From positions 30,631 to 94,630 of the forward strand of contig JAQWPL010000009.1 in NCBI GenBank assembly GCA_029245395.1: 64,000 nt of DNA, given 5' to 3'. The notes beneath the pieces were generated by a model. That model did not search any database. It saw nothing but the letters and a program-made list of their open reading frames with translations, and was not told the DNA's origin. Each line of letters begins with the position of its first letter. The first letter of the stretch is position 1. This DNA comes from Gammaproteobacteria bacterium (lineage in GTDB: Bacteria; Pseudomonadota; Gammaproteobacteria; Pseudomonadales; Pseudohongiellaceae). The position numbers and the translations under genes were made by a program. Below are positions 38,120-46,407 of this stretch, piece by piece.

Positions 38120-38957
38120 AAAAGGCTGTCTATATATAGTTGCTACACCCATCGGAAATCTGGGCGATATCACTTATCGTGCTGAAGAGACTTTAAAAGG
38201 AGTCGACGCCATTGCAGCTGAAGACACTCGCCACAGTAAAAAACTTCTGCAGCATCTTGGCATCGATACGCCTATGTTCGCCCTGCATGAGCATAATGAG
38301 AAACAAAAAACTGAAAGCATTATTCAACGTATAAAACTGGGGGAAGCGATAGCGCTTATCAGTGATGCCGGTACCCCACTTATATCCGATCCTGGTTTTA
38401 CTCTGGTAAGGGATGCCAGAAAATCTGGTATCAAAGTTATACCGGTGCCCGGAGCTAGCAGTATACTGGCAGCTCTTACGTGTAGCGGGCTTCCCACTGA
38501 CAGATTTGCCTTTGAAGGATTTTTGCCCAGTAAAAAAGGCAGCAGAAAAAAATTGCTGCTTTCTCTTGAGAGGGAAAGCAGAACCACGGTTTATTTCGAA
38601 GCACCTCATCGACTCATTGAATCCCTGAAAGATTGCAGTGAAATAATGGGTGGAAATCGCAATGCGGTGTTGTGCAGAGAACTCACTAAAACCTGGGAAA
38701 CATTTATATATGGCAGCCTGAATGAAATAGTTGAAAAAGTATCTGCGGATGCCAATCAATGCAAGGGCGAAATAGTCATTATCATTTCAGGATATAAGCA
38801 AGAGATGGAAATCGATAATGATGTTTTGAAAATGCTGGATTTATTACTGGAAGTTTTACCACTTAAAAAAGCAGCGACGCTGACCGCAAAATATTTTGGC
38901 ATAAATAAAAACACGGTTTACCAAGCTGGTGTCGAAAGAAAAAATCGTTCTCAGTAA
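38106..38957 (+). CDS. rsmI: 16S rRNA C1402 ribose 2'-O-methyltransferase RsmI
   Basis: 283-residue tetrapyrrole-methylase-fold enzyme that methylates the ribose of C1402 in 16S rRNA with SAM. The signatures LYIVATPIGNLGDITYRA at the start, AAEDTRHSKKLL, ALISDAGTPLISDPGF and PVPGASSILAALTCSGLPTDRFAFEGFLP are present. ATG 38106 gives the family N-terminus and has GGAAG upstream; it lies within the previous gene. The rnpB promoter overlaps its last codons. Confidence 0.95.
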   Translation: MSQIEKGCLYIVATPIGNLGDITYRAEETLKGVDAIAAEDTRHSKKLLQHLGIDTPMFALHEHNEKQKTESIIQRIKLGEAIALISDAGTPLISDPGFTLVRDARKSGIKVIPVPGASSILAALTCSGLPTDRFAFEGFLPSKKGSRKKLLLSLERESRTTVYFEAPHRLIESLKDCSEIMGGNRNAVLCRELTKTWETFIYGSLNEIVEKVSADANQCKGEIVIIISGYKQEMEIDNDVLKMLDLLLEVLPLKKAATLTAKYFGINKNTVYQAGVERKNRSQ

Positions 38958-38977
38958 AAAGCCAATAATGATATACT
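38948..38977 (+). promoter_or_regulatory. Promoter of rnpB
   Basis: TATACT at 38972-38977 places the transcript start at about 38985, the first base of the RNA. A weak -35 box (TTCTCA, 18-base spacer) lies inside the end of rsmI. Confidence 0.6.
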
Positions 38978-38985
38978 GACCCCAT

Positions 38986-39343
38986 GAGTCGGCCAGGCAA
39001 TCGCTTGTAGTTTTTTAACGAAAACTACCAGAGGAAAGTCCGGGCTCCATAGAGCACAGTGCCAGGTAACTCCTGGGGGGCGCGAGCCTACGGAAAGTGC
39101 AGCAGAAAAGAAACCGCCTCACTTGTCTTAATCGGCATGGAGGTAAGGGTGAAATGGTGGGGTAAGAGCCCACCGCATGGGTGGCAACATTCCATGGCAT
39201 GGTAAACCCCGCTGGGAGCAAGGCCAAATAGGAATCCAATGGTGCTGCTCGCACTGGATTCGGGTAGGCTGCATGAGTGACATGGTGACATGTTGCCTAG
39301 ATGAATGGTTGCCCAAGACAGAACCCGGCTTACAGGCCGACTC
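38986..39343 (+). ncRNA. rnpB: RNase P RNA (type A)
   Basis: Catalytic RNA that matures the 5' ends of tRNAs, about 358 bases. The closing helix pairs GAGTCGGCC at 38986-38994 with GGCCGACTC at 39335-39343. Hallmark conserved blocks are GAGGAAAGTCCGGGCTCC (39031-39048), AAACCCCGCTGGGAGCAAG with CCAAATAGGAATCCAATGG (about 39204-39242) and ACAGAACCCGGCTTACAG (39319-39336). A short T run follows. The location just before the mra cluster matches Pseudomonas. Open frames across it are artefacts. Confidence 0.97.
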
Positions 39344-39352
39344 TTTTTATCA

Positions 39353-39493
39353 GGAAATGTTCATCCATGAACCTTTCCTTAAACGCCAAATCAAGCAAAG
39401 CTTGATTTGTGCCCGGGCCTTCCATGGCCCGGAAAAGTGGCTTCGAAATGTTTCAATGAAGCCCTCTAAACTAGAGAAATAGGGATATTTCTC
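39353..39493 (+). other. Array of consecutive stem-loops after rnpB
   Basis: Within 141 bases there are six inverted repeats in a row. GGAAAtGTTCAT/ATGAACcTTTCC is at 39353-39378. A perfect 10-bp stem (CAAATCAAGC, loop AAA) is at 39387-39409. CCGGGCC-TTCCAT-GGCCCGG is at 39413-39432. GGCTTCGAAA-TG-TTTC(AAT)GAAGCC is at 39439-39463. CTCTA-AAC-TAGAG is at 39464-39476. GAGAAATA-GGGA-TATTTCTC is at 39474-39493 and shares three bases with the previous one. None is followed by a T run. The next 180 bases (39494-39672) are AT-rich and I see nothing definite in them. Confidence 0.7.
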
Positions 39494-39672
39494 GCAAAAA
39501 CCATAAAAAACTTCAAGGTCTTCAAATACTTAAGAATTTACTTTAAGTTTAAAATCTAGCTTATTGTAAATATTTAGTTTTATCCCTACCTATCGCGCTC
39601 AGTATTGAGCAATTTAAGCGAATTTCGACGCATTTAGGCTCATTTTCTACTCAAATTAGTGCAATTAAGTGC

Positions 39673-39701
39673 TTGATTTGTTGGGAATCTCTGCCTATAG
39701 T
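39673..39701 (+). promoter_or_regulatory. Promoter of the mra/dcw cluster (Pmra)
   Basis: TTGATT and TATAGT with a 17-base spacer, about 150 bases before the mraZ start. It is the only clear promoter seen before the gene cluster, which then continues with hardly any gaps. Confidence 0.65.
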
Positions 39702-39727
39702 GCGGAAAAAGTGGCATAAAGTGGCAA
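39700..39727 (+). promoter_or_regulatory. Candidate MraZ operator (direct repeats)
   Basis: AAAGTGGCAT and AAAGTGGCAA follow each other with a 10-base period, preceded by a poorer unit GTGCG. MraZ is known to bind direct repeats of the AAAGTG/GTGGG type at its own promoter. The boxes overlap the expected transcript start of Pmra, which fits autorepression. Confidence 0.6.
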
Positions 39728-39741
39728 GATATGGGTATTAA

Positions 39742-39824
39742 TGGGATCACATGGAGCAAAGAGGCGCTCCATCCCAAATCAGGCTCATATTTGAGGCTTT
39801 CTGCTTATCGCAAAATAAATTGCG
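39742..39824 (+). promoter_or_regulatory. Hairpins in the mraZ leader
   Basis: TGGG(atcac)ATGGAGC pairs with GCTCCATCCCA (39742-39776, one five-base bulge), and CGCAA-AATAAA-TTGCG follows (39809-39824). They lie in the untranslated leader between Pmra and the ribosome binding site of mraZ. Confidence 0.45.
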
Positions 39825-39854
39825 TTAACAAAACACACATAAAGGGTGCTACCA

Positions 39855-40316
39855 GTGTTATTTCGTGGATTGACATCAATAAATCTCGATGCGAAGGGGC
39901 GTATGGCCATTCCTTCTCGTTATCGGGGGATTATTGATGATCACTGTCAGGGAAAAATGGTGGTCACTATCGAAGCCACTGATGGTGAATGCCTCGTGAT
40001 TTATCCCCTCAATGAGTATGAAGATATCCAGCGCAAGGTAGAGGCTCTGCCAAGTTATTCAGCATTGAGCAAGCGCTTGAAAGGGCTGTTTATTGGCCAT
40101 GCCACTGATGTGGAATTGGATAGCAGCGGTCGAATCCTGGTGCAGCCTACTCTACGTTCCTATGTAGGACTTGAAAAAAAAGTAGTGTTGGTCGGGCAGG
40201 GCAAGAAATTTGAGCTATGGGATGAAGACGTCTGGAATGCCAAACGTGAGAGCTGGCTCAACCAGGAATCAACTGAAGAAGAGATTCCGGAAGAGATCAA
40301 GGGATTGTCGTTGTAG
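39855..40316 (+). CDS. mraZ: Transcriptional regulator MraZ
   Basis: 153-residue DNA-binding protein of the AbrB-like fold that represses the dcw cluster. Two MraZ half-domains are visible: FRGLTSINLDAKGRMAIPSRYR at the start and HATDVELDSSGRILVQPTLR in the middle, each with the D-x-x-G-R signature. GTG 39855 gives the family N-terminus MLFRG and has AAAGGG eight bases upstream; the GTG three codons earlier does not. rsmH starts three bases after its stop. Confidence 0.95.
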   Translation: MLFRGLTSINLDAKGRMAIPSRYRGIIDDHCQGKMVVTIEATDGECLVIYPLNEYEDIQRKVEALPSYSALSKRLKGLFIGHATDVELDSSGRILVQPTLRSYVGLEKKVVLVGQGKKFELWDEDVWNAKRESWLNQESTEEEIPEEIKGLSL

Positions 40317-40319
40317 GTC

Positions 40320-41252
40320 GTGGATGAATTCCTGCATCAGTCTGTTTTGTTGCAGGAGGCTGTTGATGCTTTGGTCACTGACAAAGATGGTTTTTATATC
40401 GATGGGACGTTTGGCAGGGGCGGTCATAGCAGATTAATTCTGGATCGCTTATCTGAACACGGCAAATTGCTGGTAGTGGATAAGGATATTGAAGCCATAG
40501 AAGCAGCTGGCAGTTTGCAAGAGCAGGATGAGAGGGTAATTGTGGCACATCGCAGTTTTGCGGATATAGCAGAAATCACCGGCATGCATGGTGCTATTGG
40601 CCAGGTCGCTGGAGTGTTGCTTGACCTTGGTGTTTCTTCACCGCAACTGGATGCAGCAGAGCGTGGATTTAGTTTTTCCAGAAGTGGGCCGCTGGACATG
40701 CGCATGGATACCAGTAAGGGCATGACTGCCGGCGAATGGGTGAATGAAACCGGGGAAGTCGAATTGGCCAGGGTATTTTTTGAATACGGTGAGGAAAGAT
40801 TCTCCAGGCGCATTGCCCGTGCCATTGTCAAAGAACGAGCCGTTTCTCCATTTACAGACACGTTACAACTGGCAGAGATTGTAAAACTGGCTCATCCCGC
40901 CTGGGAAAAGCACAAGCATCCGGCTACCCGTGTATTTCAGGCTATCCGCATATTCATAAACGACGAGCTCAAGGACCTGGAAAAGGCTTTGGGAGGAATT
41001 GCTGAGGTCCTGGGTATAGGCGGAAGAATGGTAGTTATCAGCTTCCATTCGTTGGAAGACCGGTTAGTGAAACAGTTCATCACTAAACAGGTAAAAGGTG
41101 ATGATTTCCCTCCGGGTTTACCAGTGACCCAGTCCCAATTAAATCCCACTATGAAACGTGTGGGAAAACCCGTCAAAGCTGGTGAGGAAGAATTGGCTGG
41201 AAATTTACGAGCACGCAGTGCCGTATTAAGAGTCGCTGAAAAAATAGCCTGA
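40320..41252 (+). CDS. rsmH: 16S rRNA C1402 N4-methyltransferase RsmH (MraW)
   Basis: 310-residue SAM-dependent enzyme that methylates N4 of C1402 in 16S rRNA, the same base whose ribose RsmI modifies; both genes are in this window. Start is GTG 40320. Motifs: HQSVLLQEAVDAL, the SAM loop YIDGTFGRGGHS, GVLLDLGVSSPQLD, and VVISFHSLEDRLVK in the C-terminal part. It keeps the mraZ-rsmH-ftsL order. Confidence 0.97.
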   Translation: MDEFLHQSVLLQEAVDALVTDKDGFYIDGTFGRGGHSRLILDRLSEHGKLLVVDKDIEAIEAAGSLQEQDERVIVAHRSFADIAEITGMHGAIGQVAGVLLDLGVSSPQLDAAERGFSFSRSGPLDMRMDTSKGMTAGEWVNETGEVELARVFFEYGEERFSRRIARAIVKERAVSPFTDTLQLAEIVKLAHPAWEKHKHPATRVFQAIRIFINDELKDLEKALGGIAEVLGIGGRMVVISFHSLEDRLVKQFITKQVKGDDFPPGLPVTQSQLNPTMKRVGKPVKAGEEELAGNLRARSAVLRVAEKIA

Positions 41253-41267
41253 TGACATTCCAGAGCA

Positions 41268-41597
41268 ATGGCTAAATATAAAAACAGAAAAGGTGAAAAA
41301 GGATATAGAAAAAACTGGCAGGTCGGACTTAAACAATGGTTGAGCCTGATTTTCCTGCTGGCAATAACTACATCCTCTGCAACCGGAGTGATTTATACAA
41401 CACATAAGAACCGCTATTTATTGAATGAATTACAGCAACTTGAAAAGCAGAGAAACGAACTCCAGGTGGAATGGGGGCAATTATTGCTCGAACAAAGCAG
41501 CCTGGTTTCGGGGGGTCGGATAGAAAATCTGGCCATAGCAGAATTGGGAATGACAATCCCGAATACGGAGAACGTGGTGGTAGTGTCAGGTGACTAG
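41268..41597 (+). CDS. ftsL: Cell division protein FtsL
   Basis: 109-residue bitopic membrane protein of the FtsQLB complex. A Lys/Arg-rich cytoplasmic tail (1-25) is followed by one membrane helix (about 27-45, LSLIFLLAITTSSATGVIY) and a periplasmic coiled coil (NELQQLEKQRNELQVEWGQLLLEQSSL). Sequence conservation in the family is low; position and architecture carry the call. Its end overlaps the ftsI start by eight bases. Confidence 0.93.
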   Translation: MAKYKNRKGEKGYRKNWQVGLKQWLSLIFLLAITTSSATGVIYTTHKNRYLLNELQQLEKQRNELQVEWGQLLLEQSSLVSGGRIENLAIAELGMTIPNTENVVVVSGD

Positions 41598-43356
41598 CAC
41601 TTACATAGAGAAAGAACAATCCATCTGGAGACTTTGCCTGGTCTCCACGGCAGCTATCACTCTTCTCGGTATCATCATCTGGAAAATTCTTGACCTGCAG
41701 GTTATCAATAATGAAATTCTGCAGGAACAGGGCAACAGGCGCACTGTACGCAACGATGTCATCAATGCCCATCGCGGAAATATTGTTGATAGAAATGGTC
41801 AGGCCCTGGCAATCAGTACACCTGTTCTGTCTCTCTGGCTTAACCCCCGTGAAATGCTGCCCAATCAGCAAGCCTGGGAAAGGTTGTCTGTCGCACTGGT
41901 AGATATAGAAGTGAATACTGATGTCTTGTGGAATCGGATGCAGGCAAATGCTGGCAAGGAATTTCTCTATATCAAGCGCCGGCTGGCTCCAACTGAAGCG
42001 CAAATCATACTCGATCTTGCCATTCCTGGTGTCTATAGTCAGGAAGAATACAAGCGTTTCTATCCACTTCATGAAGTGGCTGCTCATGTCATAGGCATAA
42101 CAAATAGTGATGATGTTGGTCAGGAAGGCCTTGAGCTTGCTTATGAAGACTGGCTACAGGGCAGCCCGGGTTCCAAGCAGGTTTTGAAAGACCGTCGCGG
42201 CGGAGTAATCAGTGAAGTAAAAATCAACGAGGTGGCACAGCCAGGAAAAGATCTGGTGCTCAGTATAGACAGTCGGCTCCAGTTTCTTGCCTACAGGGCG
42301 CTGAAAGAAGAAGTGACACGCCGCTATGCGGCGGCGGGCACTGCAATAATACTGGGCGTGAAAAGTGGTGAAGTCCTGGCAATGGTAAGCCAACCTTCTT
42401 ATAACCCGAACAACCGCATCAACCTGACTGATGAGGCTATGCGTAACCGGGCAATAGTGGACCTGCTGGAACCGGGCTCAACGGTAAAACCTTTTACCGT
42501 CACTGCTGCCCTGGAAAGTGGTCTGTTTGATACTCAGAGCATTATTGACACCAATCCGGGTTATATCCAGGTTGACGGGCAAACCAAGAAAGACCCTGTC
42601 AATTACAAAGAAGTTAATCTGGAAAAAATCATTACCAAGTCCAGCCAGGTCGGCGCAATCAAGCTGGGCCTGGCAATGGGTGAAGTGCCAATGCTGGACG
42701 TATTGTCTAGAGTTGGATTTGGAACGGCCATAGGAAGCGGCTTTCCAGGCGAAGCATCCGGTGTGCTTCCTAACCATTCCAGATGGAGTAAATCCGATAT
42801 CGCCACCCTGGCCTATGGCTATGGTTTCCAGGTCACTCCATTGCAATTGGCCCAAGCCTACATGGTTTATGCCAACGAAGGCCTGCTAAAACCAGTATCC
42901 CTTTTGAAAACAGAAAATGCGGTTGTTGGAGAGCGGATTATCGACCAGGAATTGGCCCGGACAGTTAACAGCATGCTGGAAACCGTCGTTAGCAAAGAGC
43001 TTGGTGGCACTGGAGTGCGCGCCGCGATTTCGTCTTACCAGGTGGTAGGTAAAACAGGGACAGCCTGGTATTACAACGTTGGTGGTGGCTATGACACGGA
43101 GAACTACAACTCCTATTTTGCCGGTTTTGTGCCAGCTCATAATCCTGAAATTGTTGCAGTAGTCACCATTCATGAGCCCAAGGGTGAAGAATACGGTGGC
43201 GGACAGGTAGCAGCGCCAGTATTCAAGAAAATAGCAGCGGGCGCCATGCGTATTCTTAACGTTCCTCCTGACAATGAGGCGCATACCCACGATCAGATCA
43301 GCATGCAATACACACTGCCTGAGCTCAATCAGCCTGGAATCAGGGGAGAGTTATGA
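41590..43356 (+). CDS. ftsI: Septal peptidoglycan transpeptidase FtsI (PBP3)
   Basis: 588-residue division-specific class B penicillin-binding protein that cross-links septal peptidoglycan with FtsW. Start is GTG 41590. One membrane anchor (about 14-36), a pedestal domain, and a transpeptidase domain with the active-site S297-TVK and K488-TG-T. The second motif, normally Ser-x-Asn, reads S351-S-Q353 here, a change from Asn to Gln confirmed by the codon CAG. The end overlaps murE by four bases. Confidence 0.97.
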   Translation: MTSTYIEKEQSIWRLCLVSTAAITLLGIIIWKILDLQVINNEILQEQGNRRTVRNDVINAHRGNIVDRNGQALAISTPVLSLWLNPREMLPNQQAWERLSVALVDIEVNTDVLWNRMQANAGKEFLYIKRRLAPTEAQIILDLAIPGVYSQEEYKRFYPLHEVAAHVIGITNSDDVGQEGLELAYEDWLQGSPGSKQVLKDRRGGVISEVKINEVAQPGKDLVLSIDSRLQFLAYRALKEEVTRRYAAAGTAIILGVKSGEVLAMVSQPSYNPNNRINLTDEAMRNRAIVDLLEPGSTVKPFTVTAALESGLFDTQSIIDTNPGYIQVDGQTKKDPVNYKEVNLEKIITKSSQVGAIKLGLAMGEVPMLDVLSRVGFGTAIGSGFPGEASGVLPNHSRWSKSDIATLAYGYGFQVTPLQLAQAYMVYANEGLLKPVSLLKTENAVVGERIIDQELARTVNSMLETVVSKELGGTGVRAAISSYQVVGKTGTAWYYNVGGGYDTENYNSYFAGFVPAHNPEIVAVVTIHEPKGEEYGGGQVAAPVFKKIAAGAMRILNVPPDNEAHTHDQISMQYTLPELNQPGIRGEL

Positions 43357-44885
43357 ATACAGCGGAAATCATGGCCAGGCAAATGCGGTTGTCGGAATTG
43401 TTGGAAAAAGAACTGGATTTACCAAACAACATGGATGTTGAACTTACAGGTATTGAGACAGATTCACGCCTCATTGAAGCGGGTGATCTATTTCTGGCCT
43501 ACAAAGGAGCTACGCATGATGGGCGTAGCTTTATTTACGAGGTGATTGATAAAGGGGCTCATGCTGTGCTGGTGGAAGCAGACGAGATCTGGTCAGAAAT
43601 TATAGTCAAGGAAGGTATACCCATCATTCCTATTGAAAAACTGTCCAAAAAAATCGGCAAGATCGCTGCCAGGTTTTTCGATTATCCAGCTGCAAATCTG
43701 ACTCTAATAGGAATAACAGGTACCAATGGTAAGACCAGCTGTTGCCAGTTCATTGGCGAATGCTTGTCGATGCTTGATTACAAATGCGGTATCAGCGGGA
43801 CACTGGGCTACGGCATTTATGGAGAGCCATACATCTACGATGAAAATGGCCCGGGGACAACGCCTGATGCCATTACGGTTCAATGCATTTTCGAGGAAGC
43901 TAGAATCCAGAATGCCGATGCCATGGTCATGGAAGTTTCTTCCCATGGCCTTAACCAGGATCGTGTCAATGTTAATGAATTCAATGCCGCTGTTTTTACC
44001 AACCTGAGCAGGGATCACCTGGATTACCACGGCGGCATGAACGCCTATGGCGAGGAAAAGCGCAAATTGTTTCTTAATCCTCATCTGGACATTGCGGTTG
44101 TGAACATGGACGAAATTTTCAGTGCAAAGATACTAAACAGCCTGGCAAAAAACGTGAAGTCCTTTACCTACAGTCTGCACAACCCCAAGGCAGATGTGTT
44201 TCCCCGTGCGCTTGAATTCAATCGATCCGGATTTTCTCTGGATGTTGTTACTCCCTGGGGCGAAAGTAGTTTCAGCAGTTCTCTGGCAGGTTCATTTAAT
44301 GTCAGCAATCTGCTTGCCGTTCTTACGACTATTATGGCGACAGAAGCCAACAAGCCTGGATTTGATTTTAAAAATATTCTCCAGAAAGTCGCATCAGTAT
44401 CACCGGTGAGAGGCAGGATGGAAATTCTGAATGATCACCCGGTTTCGGTGATTGTGGATTATGCCCATACACCGGATGCGTTGAAGAATGCCCTGACTGC
44501 ATTGCGGCAGCATTACAAAGGCAATATCTGGTGCGTCTTTGGTTGTGGAGGAGATAGAGACAAGGGCAAGCGGCCGCTAATGGCAGAAATTGCCGAGAAA
44601 CACGCAAACAAGCTGATCATCACTGATGACAATCCTCGTACTGAAGCGTCAGACGCCATCATCACTCAAATTCAGTCTGGTCTTTCAAGTAATGCTGAAG
44701 CAGTAGTGGAAAGTGATAGGGCGCGCGCTATTGATTACGCCATCACCCATGCGGATGAACAAGACGTAGTACTGATCGCAGGTAAAGGTCATGAGGAATA
44801 CCAGGATGTGGGCGGCAATCGCATGGTGTTTAGTGATGTGAAGCAGGCCAGGGTCAGTTTGAATAAACGCTTTAATAAACAATAA
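43353..44885 (+). CDS. murE: UDP-MurNAc-tripeptide synthetase MurE (meso-DAP adding)
   Basis: 510-residue ATP-dependent ligase adding the third residue of the stem peptide. P-loop GITGTNGKTSCCQF (about 120-133), the central VMEVSSHGLNQDRV, and DDNPRTE near 425: DNPR is the motif that marks meso-diaminopimelate specificity. The UDP-binding part holds IETDSRLIEAGDLFLAYKG. Start ATG overlaps the ftsI stop (ATGA). Coupled translation with ftsI is likely. Confidence 0.97.
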   Translation: MNTAEIMARQMRLSELLEKELDLPNNMDVELTGIETDSRLIEAGDLFLAYKGATHDGRSFIYEVIDKGAHAVLVEADEIWSEIIVKEGIPIIPIEKLSKKIGKIAARFFDYPAANLTLIGITGTNGKTSCCQFIGECLSMLDYKCGISGTLGYGIYGEPYIYDENGPGTTPDAITVQCIFEEARIQNADAMVMEVSSHGLNQDRVNVNEFNAAVFTNLSRDHLDYHGGMNAYGEEKRKLFLNPHLDIAVVNMDEIFSAKILNSLAKNVKSFTYSLHNPKADVFPRALEFNRSGFSLDVVTPWGESSFSSSLAGSFNVSNLLAVLTTIMATEANKPGFDFKNILQKVASVSPVRGRMEILNDHPVSVIVDYAHTPDALKNALTALRQHYKGNIWCVFGCGGDRDKGKRPLMAEIAEKHANKLIITDDNPRTEASDAIITQIQSGLSSNAEAVVESDRARAIDYAITHADEQDVVLIAGKGHEEYQDVGGNRMVFSDVKQARVSLNKRFNKQ

Positions 44886-44908
44886 CGGCGATTAATGTGA
44901 TCGGAGCC

Positions 44909-46306
44909 ATGAATTTGCAGGAAGTACAGACAGCGACAGGGGGAAGTCTCTCTGGAGGTGATGCTGAATTTCGTGCCGTGTCCATTGATACCCGCACATT
45001 GAATGAGGGCGATTTGTTCATTGCCATTTCAGGACCAAATTTTGACGGTAATGATTTTGTAGCAATGGCATCAGAACAAAATGCCTGTGGAGCAATTACC
45101 AGTCATCAAGTGAATGATGAGCTACCTGTTTTGACGGTAGCAGATACACGTAAGGCGCTTGGCGTTATTGGCGCTCTGAATCGGATGAGGACAACGGCTT
45201 GCGTCATTGCCTTAACAGGCAGTCAGGGTAAAACAACAGTTAAGGAAATGACGGCAGGCATTCTGTCTGAATGTGGCAATGTGATGTTGACTCAGGGGAA
45301 TCTCAATAACGAACTTGGCGTGCCCTTGAGCCTGGCCCGCATTGAAGCTGAACATGAATTTGCAGTTATAGAACTGGGTGCTAATGGACCTGGAGAAATA
45401 GCGTATACGGCAGGTCTTACTCGGCCCCGGATTGGACATATTACCAATATCGCAGAAACCCATTTAGAAGGCTTTGGTGATCTGGATGGCGTTGCCAGAG
45501 CCAAAGCTGAAATCTGGCAGAGTATTGAAGCCGGAGGAATCGCCGTAGTGAACCTGGATGATGAGTATGCAGATCAATTCATTGATCAGATCGGACAACT
45601 AGGCAGTGGTAGAAAAGTGGTCACAGTCAGCGGTACAGGCAACATGGCGGCAAATTTCCAGGCCACTGAAATCAGTCTGGATAGTGTGAACGGGTCGAGT
45701 TTTAAACTCAGCTCACCTGTAGGCGAGATTGTCATCACATTACAAGTGGCAGGGTCACACAATGTCAGTAATGCACTGGCGGCCGGTGCCATGGCCATGT
45801 CAGCAGGAGCCAGTCTCGATCATGTCAGAGCAGGTCTGGAAAGATTTTTGCCAGTGAAGGGAAGGATGTGTGTCAGGCCCGGACTGGCAGGATGCACAGT
45901 GATCGATGACAGTTACAACGCAAGCCCTGTTTCATTTCGTGTCGCTATTGATGTGTTGTCCTCCACGAGTACAACGTCGGATTCATCTCCTCATTCATCT
46001 GCTCATTTAAGGACAGTAGTTGTAATGGGTGACATGGGAGAACTGGGCAATTCAGCAGAATCGGCTCACAGAGAAGTTGGCGACTATGCGCGCGAGCAAG
46101 GTATTAATCATTTTATAGCGGTTGGCGACTTGAGCAAATTGGCCGTAGAAGCATTTGGCGAAGGTGGCATATTTTTGCAAGAACGTAGCAGGTTTGTTGA
46201 TGTCATCAGACCATTGCTTACCAAGTCCACAACGGTGCTGGTCAAGGGATCAAGAAGTCAGGGTATGGAACAACTGGTTCAACAGATCAAGGCGGACATG
46301 GAATGA
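44909..46306 (+). CDS. murF: UDP-MurNAc-pentapeptide synthetase MurF
   Basis: 465-residue ligase adding D-Ala-D-Ala to the UDP-MurNAc tripeptide. Motifs: VSIDTRTLNEGDLFIAISG, P-loop ALTGSQGKTTVKEM (about 107-120), the central IELGANGPGEIAYTA, and VIDDSYNASPVSFRVAID in the C-terminal part. ATG 44909 has GGAG six bases upstream; the in-frame GTG at 44897 has none. A Ser/Thr-rich stretch (STSTTSDSSPHSSAH) in the C-terminal domain looks like an inserted loop. Its stop overlaps the start of a short open frame leading to mraY. Confidence 0.96.
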   Translation: MNLQEVQTATGGSLSGGDAEFRAVSIDTRTLNEGDLFIAISGPNFDGNDFVAMASEQNACGAITSHQVNDELPVLTVADTRKALGVIGALNRMRTTACVIALTGSQGKTTVKEMTAGILSECGNVMLTQGNLNNELGVPLSLARIEAEHEFAVIELGANGPGEIAYTAGLTRPRIGHITNIAETHLEGFGDLDGVARAKAEIWQSIEAGGIAVVNLDDEYADQFIDQIGQLGSGRKVVTVSGTGNMAANFQATEISLDSVNGSSFKLSSPVGEIVITLQVAGSHNVSNALAAGAMAMSAGASLDHVRAGLERFLPVKGRMCVRPGLAGCTVIDDSYNASPVSFRVAIDVLSSTSTTSDSSPHSSAHLRTVVVMGDMGELGNSAESAHREVGDYAREQGINHFIAVGDLSKLAVEAFGEGGIFLQERSRFVDVIRPLLTKSTTVLVKGSRSQGMEQLVQQIKADME

Positions 46307-46407
46307 AAACCGGTGAATGCCTTGTTTATTTGAATGCTGATTTGAATGCCAATTTGAATGCCAATTTGAATGCAAAGGAGAACTCATTCTCATGCTGCTA
46401 TATCTGA
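46303..46407 (+). CDS. Candidate 34-codon coupling ORF between murF and mraY
   Basis: ATG 46303 overlaps the murF stop (ATGA) and the frame ends in TGA at 46405-46407, 16 bases inside mraY. The peptide begins MKTGECLVY and continues with LNAD/LNAN repeats encoded by a 12-bp tandem repeat, then [10 protein letters not shown]. Ribosomes finishing murF could reinitiate here and be carried over the mraY start. There is no family to compare, and the length is within what chance allows, so coding is only suggested by the exact overlaps and the frame-preserving repeat. Confidence 0.35.
   Translation: MKTGECLVYLNADLNANLNANLNAKENSFSCCYI
46329..46373. repeat. 12-bp tandem repeat between murF and mraY
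   Basis: Units start TTTGAATGC: TTTGAATGCTGA, then TTTGAATGCCAA twice, then a partial TTTGAATGC, which runs into the AAAGGAG ribosome binding site of mraY. The unit length is a multiple of three. Confidence 0.9.

Noticed and set aside
39177..39482. Open frame of about 100 codons over the end of rnpB and the stem-loop array
   Set aside because: It lies mostly inside the RNase P RNA, and no ribosome binding site or protein-like composition supports it.
46329..46373. CRISPR-like tandem repeat
   Set aside because: The units are 12 bp, contiguous and without spacers; the AT-rich repeats at 1835 and 7817 fail for the same reason.
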